From positions 2,170,001 through 2,234,000 of the forward strand of contig MU839829.1 of the NCBI GenBank assembly GCA_030411725.1: 64,000 bases of DNA, written 5' to 3'. Shown here piece by piece: positions 46,679 through 56,711 of this stretch; the first letter of the stretch is position 1, and each line of letters begins with the position of its first letter. The translations under genes were made by a program, and so were the position numbers. The notes beneath the pieces are model-generated. The model was given only the letters and a program-made list of their open reading frames with translations. It was not told where the DNA came from and did no database searches. Source of the DNA: Echria macrotheca (lineage: Eukaryota > Ascomycota > Sordariomycetes > Sordariales > Schizotheciaceae).

Positions 46679-47530
46679 TCACGGGGTTGCTCGCAATATT
46701 ACATACCCGATTCGGCTCGTGTGAAGCCATATCTCTTTTTGCCGTCGAACCCAATAACCGAGTCTGAGCCAGATACTCGGATCGTCGCAGTTGGCAAACA
46801 GGCCTACTGCATGGGCCGTCCCTCTTCCATATGACTGCCCAAGAGTGATTTGAGCTGCTCGCCGCAGATTGGTGGTGTTTCTTTCCCATACGAGCTGCAA
46901 GGCAGGCAAGTTGAATTCTGGGCTCCCAATATCGGGTTCTGCTCCCAGTTGTTCAGTTTCGGCGTTGCTTGTGTCGGCCGTGTTGAATGAATAATCAGAC
47001 TGTTCGGCGCTCGCATCTTGCCATCCCGGCCTGTCCGGGACCTCTTCCAGCCTGCTCTCGTCGTCCGACTCAGAGTCGTTTTCGTCCCACCGCTCGTCCA
47101 AGACGCTGTCCCCAAGTTCCTCCGACAGGGCTGGCTCAACGACTAGACTTTCACTTAGGTGGTCTGACCTAGCGTATGCCTGAAAAGAGTCAATTTCGAG
47201 TCGACGGGCAAACAGAGCGCGTAATGCTTTGCACCGAACGCAGTGCGATACAGATGCCGAGTCTTGGAATCGGCGGCAGGGACACTGTCGAATAAGTTTC
47301 AGGGCCTGGTAGAAGAGCACGTCGTCGTACACATCGTCTTCATAGCCAAAAGTGTCCCAGTATAATTGGTCCATGTCGTATTGATGCAAAAGGTATGCAG
47401 CGAGGTATGCCGTGGTAAATTGGAGTTGGTCGACCTTTGAGGTTTAGGTATGAGGAAATTTGATTGGGCAAGTGCAGAAGTTGGAATTGGCAGGATAAAT
47501 ACCTACCTGTTGGGCTTTCCGATCAGTCAT
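46679..47530 (-). CDS. Hypothetical acidic protein with a Cys cluster
   Basis: Model: a tiny first exon 47530-47507 (24 nt, MTDRKAQQ) and exon 47434-46679, joined by a 72-nt intron (GTAGGT...CTCAAAG, branch CCTAAAC), 259 residues. The join gives QQVDQLQFTTAYLAAYLLHQYDM without a break. Features: CPCRRF followed by HCVRC (four cysteines, possible zinc ligand set, about 55-78), an acidic Ser/Glu/Asp stretch (about 100-185) and a more structured C-terminal region (LVWERNTTNLRRAAQ, WLRLGYWVRRQKEIWL). I do not recognise the family. Its 3' end lies about 40 bp from the LINE relic, so the C-terminus could be affected by the insertion. A TATAAACA sequence lies about 20 bp upstream of the start. Confidence 0.55.
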
Positions 47531-48014
47531 GTGCGGAACCGACTATTATAAACAGCACAATAGCGCCTGATGGATGCAGATGGCTACTGTAGGCCCTAAT
47601 GCGCCCGGCTATTTCCGACCTCGATTACGTACCGACTTCGATAGCAAGGATCTGGCATGTGGTAGTCAGAAAGATATATAGGTATAAGGGATCGTTTTCC
47701 ACAGAGTTAGCCAATAGTAACAGTCCTACTCCCAAGAATGAAAGAGGCCGTGTGCAGAAAACCCATGGAGTGGTAGATGGGCGTAGGAAAAAGGTGCTCT
47801 CGCAGGCGACCGTTGTCGAAGAAGTCTAAAACGCCGTCATGGTGAGTACATGTGTGACGCGAGGCATGGCCAAAGTGGTCGGGCCGCGGAACTTGCGATT
47901 CAGCGACTTGGGCTCCGACTCCGGCGTCGGCAAGGGGCTGGCCACCGGAGCGCTCCCAGCGGAGTTTGGTGATGTGACCACAACTGAGGTTTCAAAGAGA
48001 GAAGTTATCTGTGG
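47531..48014. other. Intergenic region
   Basis: Short frames only. The left end is likely the promoter of the gene starting at 47530. Confidence 0.35.
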
Positions 48015-48136
48015 GAGTCTTCAACCGGGACCCATATAGCGGAAGATGGGCCAATGTTCCCGAGGGGGGCAGAGGGAGGGAGACATGTGCATGGAAATCA
48101 TCAGCCGGGAACCATAGAGCGGAAGATGGGCCGGTT
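48015..48136. repeat. Two direct copies of a ~42-bp repeat 80 bp apart
   Basis: Copies at 48015-48056 and 48095-48136 share the pattern CWTC.CCGGGA.CCATA, followed by the nearly invariant core AGCGGAAGATGGGCC. A third copy of the core (ATAGAGCGGAAGATGGGCC) is at 48718-48736. The spacing and partial identity point to local duplication, not a transposon end. Confidence 0.7.
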
Positions 48137-48184
48137 ATATCTTCCTTCTCAACATGTAGAAGGGCTGCCAGAGGAGTAAGTGTT

Positions 48185-48604
48185 AGAGGTGTAGCTGAGA
48201 TATGATAACTGTGACAGGCTGCGACTGGACTTACAACAAGGGTGCATGTAGTCATCGTCTGGCGCCATTTTTGGTTCGGCTGGTGCTGAAGTTTCGTATC
48301 TGCTGGAGTTGTTGCTGTTGGCGTTCCCGTGGGACCCATCAATGCATCCTCGAGGTGTTGATAGTGGTATGGGAGTACTGTAGTGGCTAATTCAAGGCGT
48401 GATGGGATATGGAAACGGCCATCGGGCTCCAGGAATGGATAAAAGGTTCGACCATGTTCGAGAGGGCAAGTTGATCGACTTATGAGATGGAACTGAGACA
48501 TGAGGATTGCAGCCGATTGCGGCTGGACTCACCAGGCTGCGTCCACATGGCGCTCTCAAGCCCTGATCGGGAACGGCAAGGGGTGCGAAATGATGCTGCG
48601 ACAT
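48185..48604 (-). CDS. Possible small spliced gene of unknown function
   Basis: ATG at 48604, exon 48604-48533 (24 codons), a 40-nt intron (GTGAGT...TCTCAG) and exon 48492-48235 (86 codons). A second 40-nt candidate intron (GTAAGT...TCTCAG) follows, and the stop is soon after at 48185. Phases agree, giving about 113 residues. If the second intron is retained the frame stays open to 47992. Both introns are shorter than most in this window. The protein has no recognisable motif (HGRTFYPFLEPDGRF is its most protein-like part). A TATATA box lies about 70 bp upstream. Low confidence. Confidence 0.3.
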
Positions 48605-48695
48605 GATGATCGCTGTTGGACACTAGATAGTACAGCGAGTTGATCAGTGGTTGTGTCATGAATGTATATAATGCTCAAATAAGGTTAAGCTGCAC

Positions 48696-48899
48696 TTAAT
48701 CAACCAGACAATAACCAATAGAGCGGAAGATGGGCCTCCGGCTGGACCGCAGTGCCGGTACCGGGGTTGTCGAGAGCCTCGTCGCGCTTAGGGCCTCCCT
48801 TGCGTCAGCTCGAAAAACTGACGAAGGTGTCGCCGGCAGAAAGCGGTTCAACAGGCGAAAGGTGGGTTTAGTGAGCAGCTGAGCTGCCCGGACGGCCAT
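48696..48899 (-). CDS. Possible small mitochondrial-targeted protein (67 aa)
   Basis: Starts MAVRAAQLLTKPTFRLL and stays Arg-rich and acid-poor throughout (RRPIFRS near the end), as in a mitochondrial presequence. Immediately upstream is a textbook intron 3' end (ACTAAC branch, a T tract, CTACAG; acceptor G at 48910), implying a 5' UTR or upstream coding exon near 49037. The short length could mean that only the first coding exon is seen. The C-terminal coding bases include the third copy of the AGCGGAAGATGGGCC repeat. Confidence 0.35.
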   Translation of the reverse strand: MAVRAAQLLTKPTFRLLNRFLPATPSSVFRADAREALSATRLSTTPVPALRSSRRPIFRSIGYCLVD

Positions 48900-49043
48900 T
48901 GCGGTCAAGCTGTAGAAAAAAAAGGCTTGGTTAGTCTGAGCTAGCAAAAGCCCAGCTGTCAATGGGTCGAGGGATTCAAATCGGGCTGGCGTTTGATTTC
49001 CTTTCCTTCGTGCTGTTCTTAATACCTTCACGCTTGCTTTCAA

Positions 49044-51072
49044 TACATTTCTTTTTGCTTTCGATGCATTTTCGTTTCCGATTAATGCCTCTTTTGTTTA
49101 TGTTTGATGCCGCTTCTCTCTAATCCGGATGTCTATTTTTTCTCCTTTTGGGCCTTTCTTTTTTTTCTTTCTCTGTTTTGTCTTATCAAAATCTCTTCTC
49201 GTTTGTGCTCAAGGGCTTCACTTTTGCTCTCGGAATACTTTACTTTGATTTTGTGGCCTTTTTCTCGTGATTGCGGCCTACAAATGTACTGTTGTTGCCC
49301 TCGTCCAGGTAACTCGTGGCTTCCCAGTCTTGTCATTCCCGCTGGGGATCTCAGGTTCGCCGCAGCATCCATGAGCCAAGGCTTACGTCGCGATATTGTC
49401 ATATAAAATTCCACCTGGATCATATAGAATCCAATTCCCATAGCCCGCTTGATGCTCTCCTCCCTGTTAAGCAAGAGAACAGAGCCCTGGCTTGCTCTCT
49501 TGGGCGTGTCCCGTTGTATGAGTGTCTAAGCGGATGACTGCAGACGAGATAAAGGTTCACTTGGGACAGCATTGCAGCCTGTACACATTTTGCAATATGT
49601 GAGTAGGCGGTGTGGAGAGGCACGTCCCTCACGTGAGTTGACCGAGGTAGTCAAGTGAAGTTATGTGTTCAAATTTGGAAACCACAATACATATTCACGC
49701 CTAGGATCCCAGCTGAGCGTTGAGCAACACACACCTCGGACAATAGAATTTCAAGTACCGGACTCCCGGAAAGTAAGCTCCGCAGCATACCAATAACTAC
49801 GCCACAGAAACAAAAAGGAACTTGCCGTCAGAGCTGTTGGACAATCCAAATCTAGACCTTAGTCTGCAGCGATTCAAGCATTGCCGGCCGGCGCCGCAGT
49901 GCGGCGCACAACCAACGACGAAACAACCATGCAATGCGACATCATCCCGCGTTGCTGCCAGCCTTGTCCCGGCGAGCGCTCAGTGGTGAGATAGGCCACC
50001 GGTGCCTAAATCGGGCAGGTTGACGCGACGCATAATTCAAGGAACAGCTGTTGCCATCCCAATGGCACCACCCACGATGAGGTGGCTGTTCTCCCTCTGC
50101 AATCTTACTCACCTTTGGCGTGTCAGACCGGGTTACTTACCTGAATGTGCTGCTGTTATGACATCTGGAGCTTCTCGTCGGACTGATGAAGTCGCCATCA
50201 GCTGGACTATCCGGTCATTTACCGGTGGTACGGGTACCATAAGGTCCGATCACATCTTCGGCACGACCGGGAATGCGATCCTATGCCACGGGGATGATGA
50301 AGGGCGCGACCCGCGTCCTTGGGCCGGTATACCCAAACGATTGGCATCCAGTATGTACTCGGCAGAAGCGCCAAATCCAAGACATACATTGGCTCTGTCA
50401 TCATCCTGGTAGCTACTTCTAACCGATAAGCACCGAGTTGAGTGATGAAATCCGCCTTGTCGTTCTGCCATCGGTCGGTTCTCGGGTTGACTGCAACACC
50501 GTCTGGCGTTTCTGGATTGGTGAGGGGGTGTCAGGTCCGGGGAACCGATTCCATGGGACACGAAACAGTCCAGACTCGCGGACAGCGGTGCTCGGCGATT
50601 GGCTTCTGCTTTTGGGGGAAAAGTCTCCGACGTGGTTGGTTGGTTGGTCGGCGCGGCTGGCTGTGCGGGCAGGCGGCGTGGTCAAAGGATCGAGCGAGGC
50701 TGCGGCACAGCTCGGTCTCTGGGCATTGTGATTGGTCCCATCATAAGCTTGAGTCGCGGGACGACGCCGGGAGGCTGCGCCGGACCAGGCCGGTGAGAGT
50801 TTGACAAGGATGCTCAACCAGGGGGTCACAATCAGCACTGTCCAGGCAGTCCAGACCCGGCGCCCGGAATCAAAAGAGGGTCATGCTCCACCTCTCTCTC
50901 TCACCCCGGTGTGTCCAGCATCAACAACATCCAGAGTCGACATCGCGAGGCGAATGGGATGCCTTGGTCCTTGTTCAGCACGCCGTGGCTGCTACCATCA
51001 GCAAGCACACCGTAGCCAGCACTCGGGTGAGCATCCGACGAGCTCAATCGACACACTGGGTTTTCCTCGGCC
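49044..51072. other. 2-kb intergenic region
   Basis: T-rich between 49040 and 49260; otherwise only chance frames. Its right end holds the promoter of the rhodopsin-domain gene. Confidence 0.35.
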
Positions 51073-52561
51073 ATGTCGGGGAAGACTCCTCCAAAGCCGG
51101 TAATTTGGGAGGATGCTTTTGTTATCACGCCAAAGTACGGGCGCTACCCTTATGAGGGCCTCCAGATATTCGGCTTCTTTATCGTCGCATTATTTCCTCT
51201 GGTCTCTCTCATAACCGTTGGTCTTCGGATATACAGCAGGCGTCTGGCGTGTGGGTTAGGGAAAGGTCAGTTGTCCAAAGACGTTGCGTCAATTCTAGTC
51301 TGACGACAGGGTAGATGACTGGCTTATCATCACCGCCATGGTGAGTACCATGATCAAGCGCCGTGTTTCGCAACTGACCAGTCAGGTTTTGGCGGTACCT
51401 CAGGCAGTTATGACAGGATTCGGTAATGTTCTCGATGTCGCTTGGCGCAAAGCTTGACCTAACCTCGATTAGTTGTCAAGTCACAATACTGGGGTATCCA
51501 TGATTCCGAGATACCGCCCGGCGTGCCAACGAATATCGGCGCCTTTTGGATCTTGGCCAACGGGCTCTTGTACACCACGGCCCTGGTCCTCGTCAAGGAG
51601 TCAGCCCTAGTGTTCCTTCTCCGACTGAGCAGCACGAAACCACGCGTCAGACTCGCCTGCCGTGTCATGATCGTGCTCAACCTCATGCAGCTGATCACCT
51701 TTCTTCCTCTCACCTTGCTCCAGTGCAATCCTATCCAGCTAGTGTGGCTTTCGGCGCCGGCCGACCAGTGCATACGCCGCGATGTGTACTCGGTTTCGCT
51801 TTCCGTCGTCAACATTACAACCGACATTCTTACCTTGTTGATCCCTTTCTTTACCTTTTTGGATCTCAAGGTCAACAAGCGGGTGCGGATTGCACTGACG
51901 AGTGTCTTCATGCTTGGGGCAATGTAAGACTGCCGGCCCTGGCGCTTGACCGTCCGCTAACCGCCTTAGTGCCACCATTGTCAGCGCTATACGCATGTAC
52001 TACGTTATTCGGATGTTCTTTCTATCTCCAAGTGACCGGCACTACTCACTTGGATACGAGTGCAGCTGTATCGAGATGAACCTCGGCATCACTACCGCCT
52101 CAGTGCCCCCGCTCTGGCCGCTTGCTCGCCGTTGGTTCCCCGGTGTGTTCGAGTCTTTGGGTATCAACCGCCTACACCCCGACATTGAGGTTGGCTACGT
52201 AACACAGCGTTCTCGAGCAAGCCGGATCCTGCGAGGCAAGGTTATATGGCAGAAGCGCCGAGTTGTACTGCCCGCCAGCATCGCCCGCGCCCACAACAGC
52301 GACGAACCGCTTGCCGGGCTATCGGATGTGCGCGAGCAACCTGTGCATACCGCCTACACAACGTGGAATAGTGACAGGAAGCGGGGCAGTGCCGACGAGG
52401 AGGACATGAAGGGATGGACGTATCATGATCTGCTCAGAGAAGGAGCTGTCTATGATGACAATGATTCGTTGGCCAGCCAGAAGCTCAAGGCGAAAAAACC
52501 CAGCCACGGCGACCGGGGCGTCGGGACGAGCTCCTGGGGCTCGGAGGGGACAGGCCAATAA
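51073..52561 (+). CDS. Fungal rhodopsin-domain (Pth11/SAT4-like) seven-helix membrane protein
   Basis: Model: exons 51073-51265, 51315-51340 (26 nt), 51386-51422 (37 nt), 51473-51923 and 51970-52561, 432 residues. Introns are 49, 45, 50 and 46 nt. The splices create LGKDDWLIITAM, the DDW signature after TM1 in this family, and FVVKSQYWGIH before TM3. Seven hydrophobic segments can be counted: about 30-52, 67-85, 110-135, 145-165, 195-215, 225-250 and a final one near NLGITTASVPPLWPLARRW. The C-terminal 140 residues are cytosolic and polar. The family contains Pth11-like putative receptors and many proteins of unknown function. The extracellular CFEM domain of some members is absent. Ligand and role are unknown. 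Confidence 0.88.
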
Positions 52562-54420
52562 TAGGCTTGTCAGCTGTGTATGGAGGGTGGATGTGTCCGT
52601 TTGCTTTCTGACGACAAGGGTCTAGCGATGGAGTTTGGGATTTGGGTACCTACTAGGGAAACGGAAGACAAGGTTATTGGGCTCACGCGTAAAAAAAGGG
52701 GTGTAATGGCGTCGGGGATTGTCAGATACCTGGCGGTCAGAGTGTGTTCCAAACAACACTCATAGGTAGTAAAAGAGGCAACTCGTTCCGGATTCCCGCG
52801 GGCAGCGCTGTTTTGCATGTCCCATAGTGTCGGCAGCCGGGTGTTTTGGGAGCATGTGTGTCTTGAATCGATGGCTTTTTTGATAGCTCCCCAATGGCGT
52901 CTTCGATGGACTTGGCGACTATGCAGGCGAGAGCTGCACCTGACGTGCAACAATCCAAATTGTCCTTTTGTGTGCGGGTCTCAGCGTCCTTGTCTTTTGC
53001 GTCGGCCTGCAAACCTGAGACGTCGACGTGTCGACGACGAGGCGACTACCCGAAAGAAGCTGCTCCCGAGGAGAAACAAACGCGCTGCACCCGAGTTGTC
53101 GAGTGGATAGGACGAAGAGGGTCTATCATCATCGATCTGGCGCCTGGACATCCCGTCTCAGGAAGCGGTACGCAGGGTTGGGCACCGTTGAGCATAACTT
53201 AGCGACCTGGGGCAGTGGCATGGGGATTTGGTAATTTGGTGATCTGGATGACAGGTTCCTCTAAAATTCTCCATTTTTGGGTGCATTTAGTGGGCGGGAC
53301 GGTGGGCGAGAAGTGAGAAGAGGCAGTCCGGCAGAGGATGGATGCCCTGCAGCAGGCACAGACCACCCTGCAGTCCCACCACCACAGGTTTGTTCAGGGA
53401 GGGGCATTTGACCCACTCCAGCCCTTTTCTCTCACCAGTTTGCATCCATCACCGCAACTTTCTCAACCTTGCCTCCCCGGTCGAGTAGACGCAAGGAGAT
53501 GTCTCCGTCAGGAGCTTTCTGTCCCAGCACCTGTTCCCATCCGGGTGGCAAACCGCAACAGATGGTGTTTGCGCGCATCATCGGCGCCCGATCCGCCCAA
53601 TTGCCACGGCCCGACGACAAAGACGACGCTCTTCTTCGCTGAAGCCTCCCGGCCGTCCAGTCGTGATGTTTCCCCCAGTGATCGACGGCCTGCATGGCAA
53701 CCGCAGCTGCGCCCCCGGTCACACCTTCGGCTGTCGGGAGATCGGCCGCGGCAATCGAACTGAAGTGTGGAGGCGAGCTGTCTCTCGTTTGCGCCATTGG
53801 AAACCGGTCACAACGGCCAGCCAAGTGAGCCATTGTCTCGGCCATCGGCGACACTGGCGGGTGGCTTTCCCCTCCCTCGTCAGGGCCCACGATCGGGCGC
53901 CCCTCCCTCGCTGCCAACTGCCGTCGGTACTCTAGTTTTCCATAGTCTTGTTCTCGTCTGTGACCGTTGGTGAGGAGGCGAAACAGCGTTGGAAAGGTGA
54001 TGGGTGCCTGCTCGTTGCTTCTTTTCCAAGACGGAGCAGTCTGCGGCTCGTCCAGTGTGTCAGCCCCCGTTTTGATTGGCTTCTGCGTCTAATTGTCTGC
54101 TTGCTTTTCTAGACGGCTCATGATACGTCATAAACTTGGCCCCTCACGGTACATTCCGACGGCCCTGGACGGTGATGCTGTGGCCAGGGCTGAGGCTTTT
54201 GGGGGGGGCTGTGAGTGGCCCCTTGCGGCCAGTGGCATGTTTTGGGCCCAACGCTCCGTCTAGACATTCCTTGATCGTCTCCCTCGTCTTGTTTACCATG
54301 CCATGTTTGAACGGCCCCTCCAAGCCAGGGACACGGCGCCCCCCCTTCTGTCTCGACGCAGGGAATCCGTACCCCGCCGTGCTATCTTCTTGTCCTGGAG
54401 GCTGATCTGCCTGGGCATAT
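52562..54420. other. Intergenic region upstream of the disordered protein gene
   Basis: Opposed plus- and minus-strand frames of 140-160 codons at 53338-53917 lack motifs. More likely promoter or leader sequence of the following gene. Confidence 0.35.
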
Positions 54421-56187
54421 ATGCCCGATCATCTCTCCGCGTCGAGGTTACGCGCGGCCGGGGTCACTGACTCCAATTTGGTTCCTCTCACATGTACGCT
54501 TGCTTCTTCCCAGACGCACAGCACTAGCTCGTTGGACGCAGTAGCCACCGACCTATCGACCTCGCGCCCTCTTGTGGACCGCTGCGAAGTTCCCATCCCA
54601 AACCGCTGTTGGTGTTCCAACATGGATCGCCAGTTCGGCTTCGTCGATATCCAGTCTGTCTGCCACTTTGTCCCCAAACGGTCTCTACTGGAGCACTACA
54701 CATTTCCCCGGCCGGGTCCAGCGCCCTCCACCCCTCACCCCAGCCAGGAAGTTGAACGAGACTCGCTCGGGTTGGATTGCTCGGTCCCTGGAATGATAGA
54801 GGACCACGGCTCCGATGTTTCGGTAGAGGACGATTATGAGTATCCAGGCACCGAGTTGTGGGACACATTCTGGCAAACACGCATGAGGAACCGGACATTG
54901 AGAGGACCACGATACCCAGCGCTCATCGACTCTCCCGCCACGACTTGCAAATCAACACAGAACCGAGATAGCATCATGGAGCACAATCGCCAGGTCGCCA
55001 ACCGCCAGGTCGCGTCAAGGGACCAGACCAACAGATATTCGGGTGCATCACCGTCGCCGTCGCCATCGCCGTCTCGTAGACGGGAGCGACCAAGGACGCC
55101 GAAGCCAGCCCCGCGAGCGTCCTACTCCATATTTCCGCCTTCATCCACTACAAAACCACCCTCAGGCATACCATCCTTCTCGAGACCTCGCCCCCCAAAC
55201 GCCCTCCCACTCCGAGAGGCACCGCCGTCTTGTTTAAACACGCCGAGACCTAGTCTCTGTGATAGGGACGAGTCTCTAGATCTGGCACGCTCGCGCACAG
55301 CAAGTCCTGAACTGCCAGCCACTGCGCGTCCGCGAAGGACTGCACCGACAGCTACTATCAGAGCTGTGACTCCTACCCCAGGGTCTCCTGTCATACCCTT
55401 CCCCTCACTCCCAACTGAGCCCCCGAGGCCGCCTTCGCGACTCAAGCCACTCCCAAGTCCTCCAAGCGAGCCCCAAACCGCAACCAAGCGCCCATCGTTC
55501 GCAAACCTACGCAAACTTTCGTTCTCCAAGCTCGCAACCAACTCGTCGCCCTCTCTCGCCCAGCTCGCCAGGAGCCACGCTCTGTCTCAGCCGCGAAGTC
55601 AAAGTCAGCTCAAGTCAAGGCTCAGTAACGATGTGACCCGAAGCCAACAACACCCCCTGAGGGAGTCCAGCCTGCCTCCAGCTGAACCAACGCGGCCCCT
55701 CCCGCCTCTGCCTCCTTCGTCACGGCAACAAGCCGGCCAGCCTTCTCCCGAGCCGCCTACTGTCTCGGTCTTCGAATTCGACGACTCAGACGCCGAGAGC
55801 ATCGCAGACGGCAGCAACCGGCAGCCGCGCCGGCTAGCGCAGCGTCTGATCCGCAGCCTGGCCAGTCATAACTTTCGCTGGGACAAGGATAAGGATAAGG
55901 ACAAGGGGGGCACACGCCAGCGGAGCGCGAGCGATGGTGGGGAGCAGCGGACGCCGTCATCGGCGCCAACCATGGTAGTGGCGGCGGAGGCGACATCGGC
56001 TCAGGGGAGGAGGACAAGGGCGGATACTGTCGGTGGGTGGGCGTCGAAGAGGAAGGGGAGCGTGGGAAGTGGGGAGAAGGAGGATGCGGTGGAGGAGGAC
56101 GAGGATGGTCGGGATGGGGGGAAGCCGTGGTTGACGAGGCAGAGCAGTGAAGTGTTTGGGCGGATTTTGGGGCGGTGGAGTGCGTAG
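54421..56187 (+). CDS. Ser/Pro-rich disordered hypothetical protein
   Basis: Open frame of 588 residues. The more protein-like part begins at Met 68 (54622; MDRQFGFVDIQSVCHF), so the true start may be there (521 residues). An acidic block (EDDYEYPGTELWDTFW, about 140-160) is followed by long Pro/Ser/Arg-rich stretches, a basic helix-like segment (FANLRKLSFSKLATNSSPS, about 359-380), a short acidic patch (FEFDDSDAESIADG) and a conserved-looking end (LTRQSSEVFGRILGRWSA). No enzyme motif is seen. I do not recognise the family. Such proteins in filamentous fungi are often regulators or cytoskeletal/septal adaptors, but nothing here proves that. The frame is uninterrupted over 1.7 kb and richer in Pro codons than the neighbours. 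Confidence 0.65.
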   Translation: MPDHLSASRLRAAGVTDSNLVPLTCTLASSQTHSTSSLDAVATDLSTSRPLVDRCEVPIPNRCWCSNMDRQFGFVDIQSVCHFVPKRSLLEHYTFPRPGPAPSTPHPSQEVERDSLGLDCSVPGMIEDHGSDVSVEDDYEYPGTELWDTFWQTRMRNRTLRGPRYPALIDSPATTCKSTQNRDSIMEHNRQVANRQVASRDQTNRYSGASPSPSPSPSRRRERPRTPKPAPRASYSIFPPSSTTKPPSGIPSFSRPRPPNALPLREAPPSCLNTPRPSLCDRDESLDLARSRTASPELPATARPRRTAPTATIRAVTPTPGSPVIPFPSLPTEPPRPPSRLKPLPSPPSEPQTATKRPSFANLRKLSFSKLATNSSPSLAQLARSHALSQPRSQSQLKSRLSNDVTRSQQHPLRESSLPPAEPTRPLPPLPPSSRQQAGQPSPEPPTVSVFEFDDSDAESIADGSNRQPRRLAQRLIRSLASHNFRWDKDKDKDKGGTRQRSASDGGEQRTPSSAPTMVVAAEATSAQGRRTRADTVGGWASKRKGSVGSGEKEDAVEEDEDGRDGGKPWLTRQSSEVFGRILGRWSA

Positions 56188-56711
56188 TGTGTTAGGCTGT
56201 GATGATTTGCTATGATATGAATGGTTGTATGTATGCGTTATGAGGAAGACGATTTGATCAGGGAAAAATATGAGTTTGGATTTGGCGTGGTATGCGACGT
56301 TTGATATCGGTACGTTCGGTGTTGGTGTCAGATCGAGTGATGTTTCTGAGACTGTTTGCCCGTAGAGTACGGTTTGTTTGGCTGTTGTCATCTGAGTGCT
56401 GCTAGGGGTTATCTATGTACTGTTGCCATCTTCTCGGGTGCGCGTTCACAGGCATGCCGTGGGGAAGCCTGAAGACATGGTTACAGTCGTCTCCATTGCA
56501 GTGAGCATGAGCAGGGGGATTCGGGCAAAGAGCATGAGCAGTAACGTTGAGAAGAACCGTATATTCACATTCCAGTAGACATGAATACACCACGAGTATA
56601 CTGTGTAAATCTCACGTGTATGATCCGTTGGCGCGATGTCGTAGGTTCCACGAGACTACTCCCTGAAGCCGCAACACCTAGGGCCAAAGAGACAAGGCCA
56701 AGGTGAGATGA
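56188..56711. other. 3' flank of the disordered-protein gene
   Basis: Non-coding; no gene seen. It leads into the repeat array. Confidence 0.4.

Noticed and set aside
53338..53917. Opposing frames upstream of the disordered-protein gene
   Set aside because: Neither strand has motifs, and composition fits promoter or leader sequence.
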